From Tyto alba (Eukaryota > Chordata > Aves > Strigiformes > Tytonidae), in contig NW_024881313.1 of assembly GCF_018691265.1 (NCBI RefSeq), positions 4,518,501-4,582,500 of the forward strand: a stretch of 64,000 nt of DNA. The letters are read 5' to 3'. Made by a program: the position numbers and the translations under genes. Position 1 is the first letter of the stretch; every line of letters starts with the position of its first letter. Positions 51,301 to 63,705 of the stretch are shown piece by piece. The notes beneath the pieces were generated by a model. It saw only the letters and a program-made list of their open reading frames with translations. It was not told where the DNA came from and ran no database searches.

Positions 51301-54300
51301 TCTTTCTCCTGCTTCCTCCTCCCCCAGGTCTAGATAGCCAGTGGGCTGCTTTTCATCTGGTTCCAACTTTGACCTTTTCAGGTTAAATGACCCTAGTTAA
51401 AAATTCCTGCTGGCATAGCTGTAAGGGTTATAAGGACATATGAGCTTTCCTGCTGCTTCAAGGTGCAGTCCTCAGGGGCAGGGGAAAAATCTAATTATTT
51501 AAGTGCTTATTCTCTTGGAGGTAAGGAAGGTTATGGTGAGAGAAGAGGAAGGAATGAAAAGGAAAAAGGAGGGAAGGAAATTGATCACATTAAGGAGGTT
51601 TACCTTCCTGCCATATACCCTGCAAAATCTTGGCCCTGTTCCAGTCAGTTCTATTGCTTTTGTTGATCCATTAATACACCCAGAAATCCATTCAGTCTCT
51701 CAGATGGTTGGGTCATTTCTAAGTGTCTGAAATATGTTTGAATGTTTTTGACATACTTCAAAGCTGTAGCAGTTTAGATAGTTGTGGGTGGATGGATAGG
51801 TGTATAAAACACTGAAACAAAAGACTGAACTCAAGTAAGGAGAAACCAATGCAAAAATAATACTCTGATGTGACAGTGTAGAGGATAGAGGGGAATTTTC
51901 CAGCAGTGGCAAGGAAATTGTAGGTAGATCTAGATAGAGAAACTGTATGCCTTGAAAGTCTAAACTGTTCGAGCTAATTGCAGCTATTTTAAATAATGAA
52001 GTAACATCAAGATTCCTGAAAGATAAAATGATAAAGTGCACTTGTTGATAATTAGTTTCAGCTCCCCTTGAATAATTACAGAATCTTGGCCTTAAGTGGG
52101 AAAGTAAGCTTTTCAGCTTCTTTTCCTAGCTACTGTTTTTATTTTGTTAAAGCAGCTGAGACCCTCGGGCATGAACTGGACCTGTCTTGAGTAAGAGGCT
52201 GGGCAAATGGAGAGGAAGTCTGTATTGAACAATTGGTTGTATTTTTAAATCATGTTCTGTACTGGGATCTCTTTGCTGTGGCTGCCCATTTGGATAGCTT
52301 ATTTCCATAGTAATAGAATCCTTGGCATCTACTGCAGGACTTAATATGTGATACTAAAGGTGAACTGTAATGCTTTCAAAAATAAAGCCAAAAGTATGTT
52401 TCAAGGTCGTAAATCATGAAGAGAATACATGGGTAGGCTTAAATACAAATAAAACACACTTAAAGAAAATACGTGAACATAACTTCCTCTTCTTGATCTA
52501 TAGGTGTAAATCCTATCCCAACGTTTTTTTCAGGACTTGGAAACTTGTGGGTCCAGGGGGCCTTGTAGAAACTGCTGTAGAAGGAACATTGGGCTCCAAG
52601 GGCTGCTTTCTTTTTGGTCTGGCTGGTAGGGTAAAACCATCAGCAGTGTTACAGAGGTGAAAAGATGCCCCCCAAGAGACACTAAATGTTGTCAAATGTT
52701 CATTGTTTAAAGGCAGTGCTACTACCAAGGTATATGGAGAATGAGGGATGTTTGATCGTAAGTCTGCATATTCTGTGACTCCACTTTAGCCTCCGAAGTA
52801 AAGGACTGGGAAGTAGTGTATGTTGGGAGGCAGCCACCTGCCTGTTGGTGGTGAATAGTAAGGGGAAAACTGGCTGAGCAGGAGAATATGGAACCACTTG
52901 GGGTGAAACTTGGAGAAAGTTGTAAGGCTACAAACAAGGGACAATACTGAACAGTGCTCTAAGCAAGTGGGCAGCTTCAATATCCTACCGTCTTTCCCCT
53001 TCCTCATAGTTACCACTTTCTTTTTCACACAGCAGAGTGCATATGTGCCATGTAGTTACTTTGCTTCAGTTTACATATATTTGAATCTTATCTCAGATCT
53101 GGAAGTTTGAGAGTGTCACTGAAATCATCTGATGCATAAAGCAGCATAAAAATAGAGCTTTCTTCAGTGTATTCAGTAAGAATGGCATCTCAGGCAAGCA
53201 GAATTATTAATTGACTTACTGTAAATATAAAGAAAAAAATAGGGAAGCATGTTGGAACAAATATCAACAGGTGTGCATATTGAAGGGCATAAACCAATGA
53301 CCAGTATGAAGAAAAGTCTGCAGTGTCCAGTTGCATACTGCAAAAGTTTACTTGAACTGACAAGTATCAGAATATGTACAGAACCTGGTAGACTGCTACT
53401 CTGAGCCACTAGGGTCTATGTTAGTAATCAGCAATTAGTATTTGGTATGTTTTTTAAAGTTACACACATATTCTTAATGATTTCAAATGCTTACTGTTTC
53501 TTAATAGCTTTCAAATCATTCTACTTTATTTCTGAGACAGAAAGTCCCAAAAAATAAAAAAATGTTTTATATGCTGCCTGTTGAACCAGGTAGGTAGGTT
53601 TTCTCTGGGATTATTAATCATATTTGTTAACAGTACCAAAAAGCCAAGCTTACAATTCCCACTTTAATTCCCACTTTTTTTGTTACTTACTTTAAGGTAG
53701 CAAAATGATTTTCCTTTGTATGGTTGTGGAAGTACTGTCCCAGTCTGTGTACATTTTTAATCTAATTTTCTTCATGTAAAAGGCATGTTAGTATTTTGAA
53801 AGACCTGGATGGAATAAATTAGTTTCTGTGTAGATGGCTACTGTACTGTGTCTTCTATATATCTGTGTTGCTTAAGAATTGTTTAAATCTGTAACCAAAA
53901 CCCAGCTATATCCTATCTACATAAGCCAAGTGGAAATGTGAGCCTGATACAGCTTTTGTGTGCCCAATAGAGTATGTTTTTCAACTTCTGGTTGAAAGAT
54001 GAAAATGGGCTACAGAGTCTTCAGCTGATAACTTGCAAACCTCTAAGAATACTGGAGATAATAGTTTCAAATAAGAAGATGTATATAAATTCAGGTTCCA
54101 ATTACGCACTTCCTTTCTTCTCCTCTAATAATACACATTGGGACTGAACTGAACCAGAGATACTCAGAACTAAAGACAAAGGTGTCATGCTCCTATATAA
54201 AGAGCTAGGCTCTCTGGTCTCCAAGGAAGCAAGTCATAAAATTAACTAATCAGATATAGAAGCTTTTCTGCTTATAATTGCCTCATTTATTCCTCCTAAC

Positions 54301-57300
54301 CTTTGTTCTTTTGACTAGGGTATGTTTCCTTTTATAACTGCGTGGTATACCAGATGTTTTGTGCAATATTAACTTATTCTTTCAAAACAAAAACTGCATG
54401 TTTTTAAGCTCCATCTATGCCAGTTCCTTTACTTTTTTTTTTTTGAGAGCTTTGTTTAGTAAATATATAGTCTTCCCTTCTATTTCTCATTTTATAAGTC
54501 AAATAGAAATCAAGAAGTTTCTCATGCTGTATCCCATAAGTCCTTCAAGATTTTATTCAGCATTTCTTACGTATGTGTATGTACCATGCTGTCTTTGATG
54601 CCAAGACCTATAAATGCATCGTAGATAAAAAGAAAATATATTTACATAAGTGCCTTCAGTATCAAAACTAACAAAAATTAAAACAAATATCTGTAGTTAT
54701 AAATAGATAAGAAATGATGAAATGAGGTCATTGATTTGTTGATTTGTCTGCATTATGGAAAGGAACTGGATTTTCAGGTAGCTGTTAAATTGCTATTTCT
54801 TTAACCCTAGAGCCACGTGATGTGGAAATTCTAATTTATTCACACTAAATAAGAAGTACATATAAAATTTTGCTTAAGACATTTCTTAAAGTTTAAAAAC
54901 CCAAGGCATATAATATATCTAGGAAAATAGATCACTGTAATACTAAGGTTATTATTCATCATTCAGCAACAATAACTGGAAAATACCAGCCTTATCCACA
55001 AACAAAATCTACTTTCTGCTCATCTTGCTTCCTGTTTGGAACATAATTCCTTTCAGGAAAACTAGTTGAATGAGTGAAATCAGGTTTGATCCTCATGGGC
55101 TAAAGATAAAAGAATAAGATGTATGTTTTTTGTTGTTGTTTTTCTTGATCTATGACTGTATTAAGAACGCATTTTAAAAATAAATTAATTATTTAAAACT
55201 CGTATTGAACAAAAATCTTGGTGGCAAATGCCTTCTGGGTAAAATGCACTACTTTAGTTGTTAATATTTTACTTGTGTGTGAACCTTAAATGCCACACTA
55301 CCTGCCTCTGAAAATAGGCTGCAGAAAGTAATACACTTTTTAAGTTAGGTATGTTTATTTAAAAACTAGTATCTAACAATATATTTTGAAACTTGCTCAG
55401 ATCTTTTTGGTGAAGAACGCTTAAGCTGATAATTTGCCATTTTTAAAATATCAACAGTAGTATTGTGAGAAACATCAGTTAGTTTATCTGATTTTTTTTT
55501 TAAAGTGAGGCTCAGATGTGCATTAATTAATTTTTTCTTTTTTCCTCAGTCCTCCTGTCTTCAATGTTGTATATAAGACAAGGAGAAAAGTGAGATTTTT
55601 GTGATCCTTTGTGTTGTCCCTCATTGTAGAGCGATATTTTGTATAGATGCGTGCTTAATAGTGAATTGAAGATTGATGAATGGGTTGATGGGATGCAAGC
55701 ATCCCTATTGACAGATGTTCTGGAGGAATTTCTGTGATAGGACAACCTTCTCAATTTTTTTTATTTTTCTGTTACTGAATCCAATTATCAACATTTCCAT
55801 TAAGACGGCAGTTTTTCTTGTGTTCTAATTTTTTACCTAGCTTAATTGTGACCGGTGACCTGCAAAGGCTAAAATCAAACTCAGCAAACATGTCTTGCAT
55901 CTCTTTTTCAGGAAGTGTAAGCTTACCTAATTTTTTTTTCTTTAAAAGGTAACAGATTCCCCAGCAGATGTAGCAGAACGAGCAGACAGAATTATTACCA
56001 TGCTGCCTTCTAGTCCCAATGCGAAAGAAGTTTACACAGGAGCAAATGGAATTCTAAAGTAAGAATTTTTTGTAGTTTGGAGAATTCCCACACCTACTCA
56101 AGGCTGCATTACATTGTTTGTCAAATGATCGCTGTTGCTGCAACTGTTGCTGTGTGTTCAGGGCACTCAACTTGATGTTCTCTGTTTTTTCCACTATTGA
56201 TATTTCTAATTACACGAGTTCTCTTAAACGGTGATTGCTTTTGAATAACGGTGATTGCTTTTGAATGGCTTTTGGCTAAAGCCGTCATTTTATTTTCAGT
56301 AGAATAATAATTTATGTGAATTTGAGGCAACTTAACTATTATCTACATTCTTAGTTGCATGTTTCTTTTACTGTAATGTAATGTACTACAGGCAAGTATA
56401 ACTAGAATATTTGCTGGCAACAATTATTTGCTCAAATACCTTTTTCTTTAACTTTAAATCCTATAAATGAAATGTTCTAAAGAGATGCCATTGTGTCTCA
56501 TGGTATTAAAGTGCATTAACATAGGATAGCAGACAAGGCTTTATTGATTCCTACTCTTATTGTCTGTTTATTACACAAGAAAATATCTGAAGAATTTGTT
56601 TAATGTGAAACAGTGTTTTTTAACTTTTGTGGAGGGATTTCCACTGAGCCTAAAATCCATAATTTGAAGAATTCTAATACTCAGAATTTTTGGACTTGCC
56701 AAATTGAAAAATAAAGAGTGTTCAAAAGGCTCTTTTGGCCACCTGTACACTGCTCCTGGCAGGCTGACTTAGGCTACTCAATACCTTTGAGGATCACATA
56801 GGATCTTACTGCTATCCAGGTTAATAATATATAGGAAGAAGACAAAAGTACAGTGGATTGTCCAAGACCAATGATATCTTTTTTAGGTATTGATTGTAGT
56901 CAATATTATGCTGCAGTGATAAGAAAATAAAACAGAGGGATTACTGTTCTCTTTGCAGTGTAGGAAATAAAGGTTGCTTCCTTCCCTTACTGTCCATAGT
57001 TTAATTCCTCACAAAGTAGGACCGGGCAGATCTAAATATCCGTAGCTTAGACCCTTCAGGGAAAAGAGGTAATTGGATCAGTCCCACAAAGCTGGGCAAA
57101 CAGCTGAGCGAGAATTACATCCAGGATGGCAGTGCTCTGAAGACTGACTGGCAGTACTTACTGATATAATAGAGCCAGTTAATCTTTTGAGTACCAAGAT
57201 GTGGAAAATACTGCAGGAACAAAGGATGTGGAAAGCAGTCCCTGTGCTGCTGCAGTTTCTCAGCCTCTGTATTCAAGAGAAGGAAGTGTAATTTGACAGC

Positions 57301-58653
57301 AGTGGTTAATTGTTGCTCCGAGTGACCTGGTTCTTGGTTACTGGTTTGACTGTGAACATTTTCTGAAGCTTTTTAAGCTTTACTGAATCGATGCTCTGGA
57401 GTGTTTAAGGCTTAACTTAGTTGTCCCACTGTGTTACCAAGGAGCCCATGCCACTGCTCCTTGTTCTGAACATAAGGGGAAATGATGTAGTTCTGTATCT
57501 GCCACGCTGGTTTTCGTTTGCATGTGTTCAAACTAACTGCAGCAGCTCATCACTTCTGTGAAAAAGGACAAGTTCTGTGTGTGTGGCACTGTTTGAGTCG
57601 GGAGCTACAGCGGGGTCCCCAACGGTATGTATATGTTGAAAGGCTATTTCCAACAATCTAGGTAATTCAATTCAGTAAAATTCACTGTACTGCAAGTAGC
57701 ACACAAGGTGCAGCAAAGCTTTTCATCTGTCATGTGTAGCTTTAAATTACTCACCTTTTTATGACTGAAAAATTAAGTTTCATTTCATGGTGTTTGCTGG
57801 TCCAGTGGACATGAAATCATGGTGCAATTGAATGGAAAGAGGGATAAAAATATAATCAATTCTTTATTGTTGAGGGCATTAAAAATTTTTACTTTACTTG
57901 CATTCTTTTAAATACATATACAATTTTTTGTGTTCTATAATTTGGGATATAATTCTTCTGCCTAAATTTACTAGCTATCAGTGGGAAAACTTAACATTTT
58001 TCTCCATGCTTCTTTAAATCTGCAGTGGGCTTTTGTGGTGTTAGTTATGATCTTTATGTAGAATAAATTGCAACAATGATTAAAAGAATGCAATCGAGAT
58101 ATTCCAATAAGAACTTAAAGGTATTGTATATAGAGAGAAAGAAAATTGTATTGTTATATATGAAATTTTAGGCTGTATCAACATTTAGTTCAGTTGCTTA
58201 GATCTGGATATGATATACTGCTCAAACTTGCATGATGGCAGGTTTTCTAGTGCACCCTTTTTGTGTAACTTTTAATAATAGTTTTTAGGAAGAACATAAT
58301 ATTTTCTGTCCAAGTTTTATTGTGTTTTGAGTCATTCGAAACTGTGCAGTATACATACTCAGCAGTATACATACTGAGCAGATCTTGCTGAATAGAGTTT
58401 GAAACTTTGTATTTATTAGTGTACCAAAAAGTATCTGCTTTTATCATGCTGAGAAAAGCCAGTGCTGTGGTAATAGTTGCAGATGTCTTGTGCAACAAAT
58501 ACTGAATAACAATAATTAATCTTTATTTTAGGAAAGTGAAGAAGGGCTCATTGTTAATAGATTCCAGTACTATAGACCCTGCAGTTTCAAAAGAATTAGC
58601 CAAAGCAGTTGAAAAAATGGGAGCTGTTTTCATGGATGCCCCAGTTTCTGGAG
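42264..58653 (+). CDS. HIBADH: HIBADH, 3-hydroxyisobutyrate dehydrogenase, mitochondrial (partial gene: exons 1-4)
   Basis: Four plus-strand exons (42264-42348, 50852-51012, 55949-56058, 58532-58653) join in frame to 478 nt, 159 codons plus one base. HIBADH oxidises 3-hydroxyisobutyrate to methylmalonate semialdehyde with NAD+ in the mitochondrial matrix, a step of valine breakdown. Residues 1 to about 34 form an Arg/Ala/Trp-rich presequence without acidic residues. Residues 42-60 match the family signature, with Rossmann GLGNMG at 44-49. ITMLP follows in exon 3, and DAPVSGG, the substrate-binding loop, closes exon 4 at residues 154-160. The catalytic lysine region and C terminus lie beyond 64000; the human protein is 336 residues. 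All junctions are GT/AG with matching phases. The gene is divergent from TAX1BP1, as in mammals. Confidence 0.97.
44718..44737 (+). repeat. 20-bp word shared with 48877-48896
   Basis: GAATGATTCCATGCTCTGGT occurs here and again at 48877-48896, in the same orientation 4.16 kb apart, both in HIBADH intron 1. Flanks are unrelated. At the second site it sits inside a CR1 copy between two copies of TTCTCAGTC. Confidence 0.9.
48200..49250 (-). mobile_element. CR1 LINE fragment, minus orientation, about 1 kb
   Basis: The longest CR1 copy in the window, read here as its complement. A 3'-end-like 'gaggtttggaagcaaggcta' is followed by 'tcaggttgctcagagtgctc', 'gtcccgtgtcctgttgttgt', gcacctctgtgaagaatctgg, 'agtgtctttgacttgttggg', 'tcttgctaatgtagcgcagt', 'ttagtctttgttgaacttct' and 'tttttaaacagcagcagccc'. 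It ends at a block near 49210-49246 whose complement reads GATCTTATTTACCTTGAC, translatable as IYLDFSKA-like reverse-transcriptase sequence. It is heavily diverged with no open frame, and carries a possible 31-bp secondary insertion at 48877-48907. Confidence 0.8.
48868..48907 (+). repeat. Direct repeat TTCTCAGTC flanking a 20-bp copied word
   Basis: TTCTCAGTC at 48868-48876 and 48899-48907 flank GAATGATTCCATGCTCTGGT (48877-48896) plus two bases (48897-48898). The 31-bp period looks like a filler insertion at a repaired break within the CR1 copy. Confidence 0.7.
50852..51012 (+). CDS. HIBADH: HIBADH exon 2 (Rossmann nucleotide-binding motif)
   Basis: The exon starts TG|TGTTCT after acceptor gaaaacag and ends GCTCAG|gtacag at 51012. 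It is 161 nt, two bases completing the split Val plus 53 codons, phase 0 out. It encodes CSRAMASKTPVGFIGLGNMG, then NPMAKNLVKHGYPVIAYDVF, ending EFQDLGAQ. GLGNMG is the dinucleotide-binding glycine loop, and FIGLGxMGxxMAxNLxKxG fits the family signature. An ATG at 50866 (M34) has a strong GCAATGG context at the expected mature N terminus. Confidence 0.97.
51013..55948 (+). other. HIBADH: HIBADH intron 2 (4.9 kb)
   Basis: The donor is gtacag at 51013 and the acceptor tttctttaaaag ends at 55948. I see no transposable element with clear ends and no further exon. Open frames such as 51700-52041 (minus) and 52370-52660 (plus) have no recognisable product. Confidence 0.85.
55949..56058 (+). CDS. 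HIBADH: HIBADH exon 3
   Basis: 110 nt between acceptor aaaag|GTAACAG and donor CTAAA|gtaaga. It encodes VTDSPADVAERADRIITMLP followed by SSPNAKEVYTGANGIL and two bases of a Lys codon, completed by G in exon 4. ITMLP and GxNGIL are conserved in the 3-hydroxyacid dehydrogenase family, where the MLP segment lines the NAD+ site. There is no in-frame stop, and phases match on both sides. It is too short to stand out as an open frame and was found by splice phase and homology. Confidence 0.97.
56227..56266. repeat. Perfect 20-bp tandem duplication
   Basis: AACGGTGATTGCTTTTGAAT occurs twice head to tail (56227-56246 and 56247-56266) with no mismatch, in HIBADH intron 3. Exact identity suggests a recent slippage or duplication event. 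Confidence 0.97.
58347..58378. repeat. 16-bp tandem duplication
   Basis: CAGTATACATACTCAG and CAGTATACATACTGAG are adjacent, differing at one base. Each unit contains the palindrome GTATAC. Confidence 0.95.
58532..58653 (+). CDS. HIBADH: HIBADH exon 4 (ends in substrate-binding DAPVSGG motif)
   Basis: 122 nt: one base completing Lys, 40 codons and one base of Gly. It encodes KVKKGSLLIDSSTIDPAVSK, then ELAKAVEKMGAVFMDAPVSG and the start of the next Gly. The acceptor is ttattttag|GAAAGTG and the donor GGAG|gtaagt. DSSTIDP and DAPVSGG are hallmarks of 3-hydroxyisobutyrate dehydrogenase; the latter contacts the substrate carboxylate. The frame continuing past 58653 is intron read-through. Confidence 0.97.
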
Positions 58654-60993
58654 GTAAGTCTTCAATAACAGTTTACCTTGTACTGGATGTTTTGTCTCTT
58701 TGTTTGCAATCTCAGCCACCAGTTTGTACCCTTGTTGGTACAAGTTGCTTTTCTTTGCTATATGTGCAATATTTTTTTTGTTCCGTTACATTAGCATAAT
58801 GTATGTTATTTTAGGAATATTTTTAGGGTTTAGAAACACACTTATGTGTTAGACCTGGAGAAACTTAGCTTTCATACGATATGGTAGAGTAGTCCTTTTA
58901 ATTTAATTTATTTCATAAGGTTGTATTTTTATGCAGGTATCCACATCTCTTCAGTCTCCATCTGTTTGTGTTACAAAAAGACTGTTTGGTTAGCATTAAG
59001 CAGTTATGCTCCTTTTTCATTAATTAAAAAGGAGAGAATGAAGTGGGGAATAAAAGATTTCATTGTCAAGAAAAAACCAGAACTTTCCTCTGGTTTTATA
59101 ACAGCTGAAGAATGCAGGTGATATTTGTCTGTCCTTGAGGTTGCTAACTGTTGATCTCTGAGAATTTAATCTCTTGTAAGAAATAATATAGATCAGGGAA
59201 GTCTTCCATTTTTGTGAACAGAGGAGAGCAGAAGCATAAAATTAATGCTTTGAAAACAAAACCATAGCTGATTGTTACTATCGTTGAATTCTTCTCTAGA
59301 ACCCCTGGAATTAGAAGGTGAGGAAAACCCATTTTGTGTAGGAAAATCCAGGGTCTTTTACAATCCACTCTAATAATTAATGTAAGTGGTGTCATGAGAA
59401 TTCTTTATTTTCCTGTCTTTAATGAGGTATTCAGATAGTTAAACCTGAAAGAGAACAAAAATGCAAAGGATAAGAGAGAATTTGGCCTTACAGCATTTGT
59501 AAGAAGTATGATGCACTAACTAGAAAGGGTATAGCCTGAATTTCAGATCGTGAAGATGAGTATGGGTGAAGAGCAAAAATTAACCATCTTTTTAATTTTC
59601 AACTGAAAACTAAGGTAGGATTTGGCTCCACACTAGAAGCCAAAATTTTCATCCAAATTCTAATGTGAACAGAGAGTAAGAAGACCTAGGTAGGCAATAT
59701 TGAATAAAATAATGGGAAAGACAAGATTCTTGCTTCCCAGCCAAAATATTAGTCCTTGTTTTATAAAGTTAGACAAGTTGTCATCCTGGGAATAAAAATA
59801 ATGGGAAAAGGTATGTTATGGGTGAATTATATATCTATTTGATCCTTTTCTAAACACAGCACGACCTTCTACTTACCAGTTGGGCAATTCTGACATCTTC
59901 TATGTGGTTCTTTTAATCCCTTTCCCCCAAACATGTTGTTTACCTAAGGAAATGATTTACTTTTTATAAATGTCTGTAATTTGGTTTTACCTGTATGTTT
60001 TTGCTTTAAGGCTGACTATGCTATAGCTACAAAGAAAGGAATAAAGAAAAGTTTGATTTCTGAAACAACCCTAGCTGTTTTGGGGGTTTTGTTCCTTGAG
60101 AAAATGGTAATGACAAGACTGGGTTGGTATGATAATGTACAGTTGACTGGTCTGAATACAAATGGCTTTTCTGGTGTTAGTGGTTTATCTGAATACAAAT
60201 TATTTGGTGTTTAGTGTCAGTTACAGATTGAGTAATATTCTGAAGGAGTGGGAAATAACTGAGACTTAGCTTTCTAGTACATAATATGTTTGTGAATGCC
60301 AAGGAGCACTCTCTACAAATCATGCTTAAAGTGGGCAGTTGCTAGAATTGTGGAGAAGTATGTTGGAAAAAGCTTTAATGTTACGCTTTGTTCTCTCCAC
60401 CTTTCAAGACCTAACACATCAAGTCTTTGGGGTATTTTTGTATGACCTGACTGCATTGTTGGCCTTTAGACAAAACACTAAATGGAGAAGTATGCTCAGC
60501 TCTTTAGAAACTGGCAGGGATTATTCTGTTGCTGTGCACTGCAATAGACTTGGCAGGAGTGTGAGGGAGGGTGTTTGTGGGACGTGGGGAGGAGGAAGAG
60601 AAAGCAGCATGCCTGAACTGTCATCTTTAGGTCTGTCTGTTTACTAGCTGCTATTGGCAGACAATTCCACTTGTGTTTTTAGGTATTTGGGTGTTGCCTG
60701 ATAGATGTTAAGGTTCATCTGCACTGTGAACAAATTATTTCACAAACAAAACAGTATTGTGAAAATTTTTGCTATAAACCCTATGGAGAAATAGTGGTGA
60801 TTTTAATCCTGTCCTGACATTGCAAATTAAGTATCTTAAGGCCTAGCATTAGTGCCAGAATTTAGTGCCTTGTTTGTAGCCTTACCCCTGAAAGATTCTT
60901 TCCCTTCATCTTTTTCAGATGGGCCTGTGTGCCAGTGTAGTAGTGCCATCTTCTTCCTGTGATTGGCCCACAGCATTTACTTGCAATTTACAA

Positions 60994-61044
60994 TCAGGAA
61001 GTTGATTAACTTGATTAAATTATTGCAGTCAGGAAGTTGATTAA
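60994..61044. repeat. Pair of 16-bp direct repeats, 35-bp period
   Basis: TCAGGAAGTTGATTAA at 60994-61009 and 61029-61044, identical, with partial GAAGTTGAT echoes after the second copy. A local duplication in HIBADH intron 4. Confidence 0.9.
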
Positions 61045-62714
61045 GTGGAAGTTGATGCACCAAACTACTATTGTGTTATTTTGTATTAACTGATTTTGGA
61101 AAATACTTCTAATCCCAGTAGTTGCATGCAGATTATGCTGCTAATGCTGTCTAGAGATAGCAATCGCTTTACCCTGGGATTAGGATCTCTTGCAGGGCCA
61201 CATGAGAAAGTTGTGTCACAGTTCCCAGTGCTGCCCTGATTTGGAGCTCTTTGTGAGTATTTGACAAATGAGGAAACATCTTCAAAATCCATGGTTTGTG
61301 GTTTGTTTTTTTTTTTAAATCTAGAGGAGTAAATTTATCTTTTTTCAAAGATTGAATCCTGCATCTTTGTATGTATAAAAGGCTTTTAAAGCACACGTTA
61401 TCACAGAAGCGTGTTTAAAACTGACTTCTGGCACTGAAAACACTACTAGATGAGTAAGAGATTTAAATTTAGCCTTTCAAAATTGTGTCAAGTTTGTCCT
61501 CCCACTGATTTCACTGAAACTATGATACAGATTCCCACCTTACAATCTAGAGCAAACTTTATTAGTGTTTTCACTGATGCTGCTGTAGCATTTCTCTTCT
61601 TTTAATTCAACATACAACATATGCGTTGTCTAAAGTACAGTGGGTGAATTTTTTTGTTTCTGATGTGATGTTTTCTTCACTGTAAGCATTGCTAGTGTTT
61701 AGATACTGCCTTTTCAACTTATTTTCCCTTTCACTGACTCTTGGAATTATATCAGCTCCTCTTCTGCTCAAGATATGTTGTACTGAATTCTGCTTGAACT
61801 TCACAAAAAGATATGACAGCTTGATTTGCTTTTGGTTTTGGAGGTAGAGATAAACTGCTTTCAATTACTGTGTAAGTATGGTTCTTTAGATCTGATAATG
61901 AAACTTAGGTAGATCTTTCCCCTCATAGTCTACTTTAGCTAAGATAGTCATCAATATAAAATTCAGACTGCTAATTGTTAATAGCAGTTGTCACGTAGAG
62001 AACTGTAGTTGTGCTAAATGGTAATAAACAATAGAATAAAACACTGTTCTGTAGGAACCATGAGTTGGAGCTGGTTAGAAAAGGTTTGAGTTTAAATTCC
62101 AGCTGTCTTTTCAAAATGTTCCATCTTATAGTACTACTTCCATAAGTTCCAGCTAACCATTAAGTGATGGAAAGAACGCTGACAAAGTGGGACTTCAGCT
62201 CTCTGGTAATGTAAAGTAAAATGTGAGTCCTTGAATGGTGAATTGCAGATTTATTCCCTGTATGGCCATATCTGTACTTAACTTGGAGCAAAGAAAAAGC
62301 ATGTCTAGAAATACTATGCAGATATATTTTTTTTTATTTCCTTTCAAAGAACAATATGCTTCATGATTCCAGCTTTTAAAAATAAAAAATAAAAAGAGGA
62401 TACCTTCTCAAAACTGGAGAAGTGAATGTATTTCAATGACATGATCAGACTGATAGCTGAGATTAAAATGGGCCAAGCAGAGTAATTGGTGAATGTGTTT
62501 CTTACTGGAACACTGAAGGCTTAGTGCAGTGTCATTTCCAAGGGAAGAAAAGCGCCTTGCAGAAGAGTTAAGACTGTGTCTATGACCCTAATGCTTGCAA
62601 AAATTAGTTGAAAAATGTTTTAAGACTAGACCAAATGATAAAAAATATAATGAGTGGTTCGAACGTTGCATCTGTTACCTTGTAAATTCTATTGTAATAA
62701 GGTAGCATCGTTGG

Positions 62715-62763
62715 TATGTTTGCCAGAATAAAGCTGGTCTAATAGACCTCTCTTGTTAGAGAG
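62715..62763 (+). repeat. Dispersed direct repeat, copy 1 (related to 63656-63705)
   Basis: This roughly 50-bp segment begins TATGTTTG, contains ATAAAGCTGG and GACCTCT, and ends GAGAG. The same order occurs at 63656-63705 with scattered differences, 941 bp downstream. The AATAAA followed by a short tail would fit an LTR or other repeat end, but no family is recognised. Confidence 0.6.
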
Positions 62764-63655
62764 TCTTTGTAGAGATACTTTTTAACTGGCTTTCCTAGAC
62801 TGTCTCTGCTTTGTTTCTTTAGCTTTGTGCGTTTTGAGAGAAATACAACCTTATGATTTTGTGGGAGTGGAAGAGTTGGCTGGTTAATTCAACGTCTCTA
62901 ATTTGAGAGATTATATACTTTTTTAATAAACAGAAGGCATGGAATAAGGAACCTCCTGTATTCAATGGTATAGAGTTTTTGTTTGGTCTTGGCTTTTTGG
63001 CCTGCTCTGATGAAGTGATTGGAAAATCTGTAAAGATCCTTGAAACACTATCAAGGCAAAGCAGGTTCATGAATTTAGAACTAATAATTCTGACCTATCC
63101 CCCTCAATGGCAGGTGTTCATGTTGGTGAGGGAAAAAATCTAAAGGCATATCAATATTTGCTCCACTGTTATTTCTGGATTTATTCTTTTATGCTTTATT
63201 TTTAAAGCCTGAATGCATGTACTCAGAATGGCCACAGTGTTCTCTGTGCTCCTGGTACTGAGCATATCATTCTCACCTCACTTCTGTTTTCCTTTGACTC
63301 CGTGTCTTGCCTAATCTTTTCTTTCCTGACATGTTTCTTAATTTCTTTGTTTACATTTTTGCTGAATACATCTGATCATACTCATTTTTTCCAAAGTTTG
63401 TGATCTGGGTTTGGTGGTAGAAATTACAATGTACAACCGTAATGTTAAAGGTAGCTTGAAAAATGTTACAGAGTTATTCTGAAGTTTAAATGAGGAAAAA
63501 GTAATACAGGAAGTAACTGATAACAAAAAAAGAGAAAAATCAGGTGAACTGATTTAAGGAAGCTGAAATGAGGATAAAGAAATACTTTGAAATCTGAGAT
63601 ACTTAAAAAGCTTCTGATTCTTAATGACTTATGTTTTAAACTATTTACCAATACC

Positions 63656-63705
63656 TATGTTTGTCAAGATAAAGCTGGCTTAATGGACCTCTTACATTGG
63701 AGAGA
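63656..63705 (+). repeat. Dispersed direct repeat, copy 2 (related to 62715-62763)
   Basis: It begins TATGTTTG, contains ATAAAGCTGG and GGACCTCT, and ends GGAGAGAAG. It is followed by a short AATGAAGATCTTG tandem pair at about 63717-63745. Similarity to copy 1 fades on both sides. Confidence 0.6.

Larger units (their letters stand above)
56059..58531 (+). other. HIBADH: HIBADH intron 3 (2.5 kb)
   Basis: The donor is gtaaga at 56059 and the acceptor aatctttattttag ends at 58531. It contains a perfect 20-bp tandem duplication (56227-56266) and an imperfect 16-bp pair (58347-58378). Nothing else is supported. Confidence 0.88.

Noticed and set aside
60339..60647. 102-codon open frame in HIBADH intron 4, considered as the next exon
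   Set aside because: It does not resemble the HIBADH continuation expected after DAPVSGG and shows no suitable acceptor in phase.
62652..62665. GGTTCGAAC, resembling a tRNA B box
   Set aside because: No A box or foldable cloverleaf upstream, and no acceptor stem; an isolated chance match.
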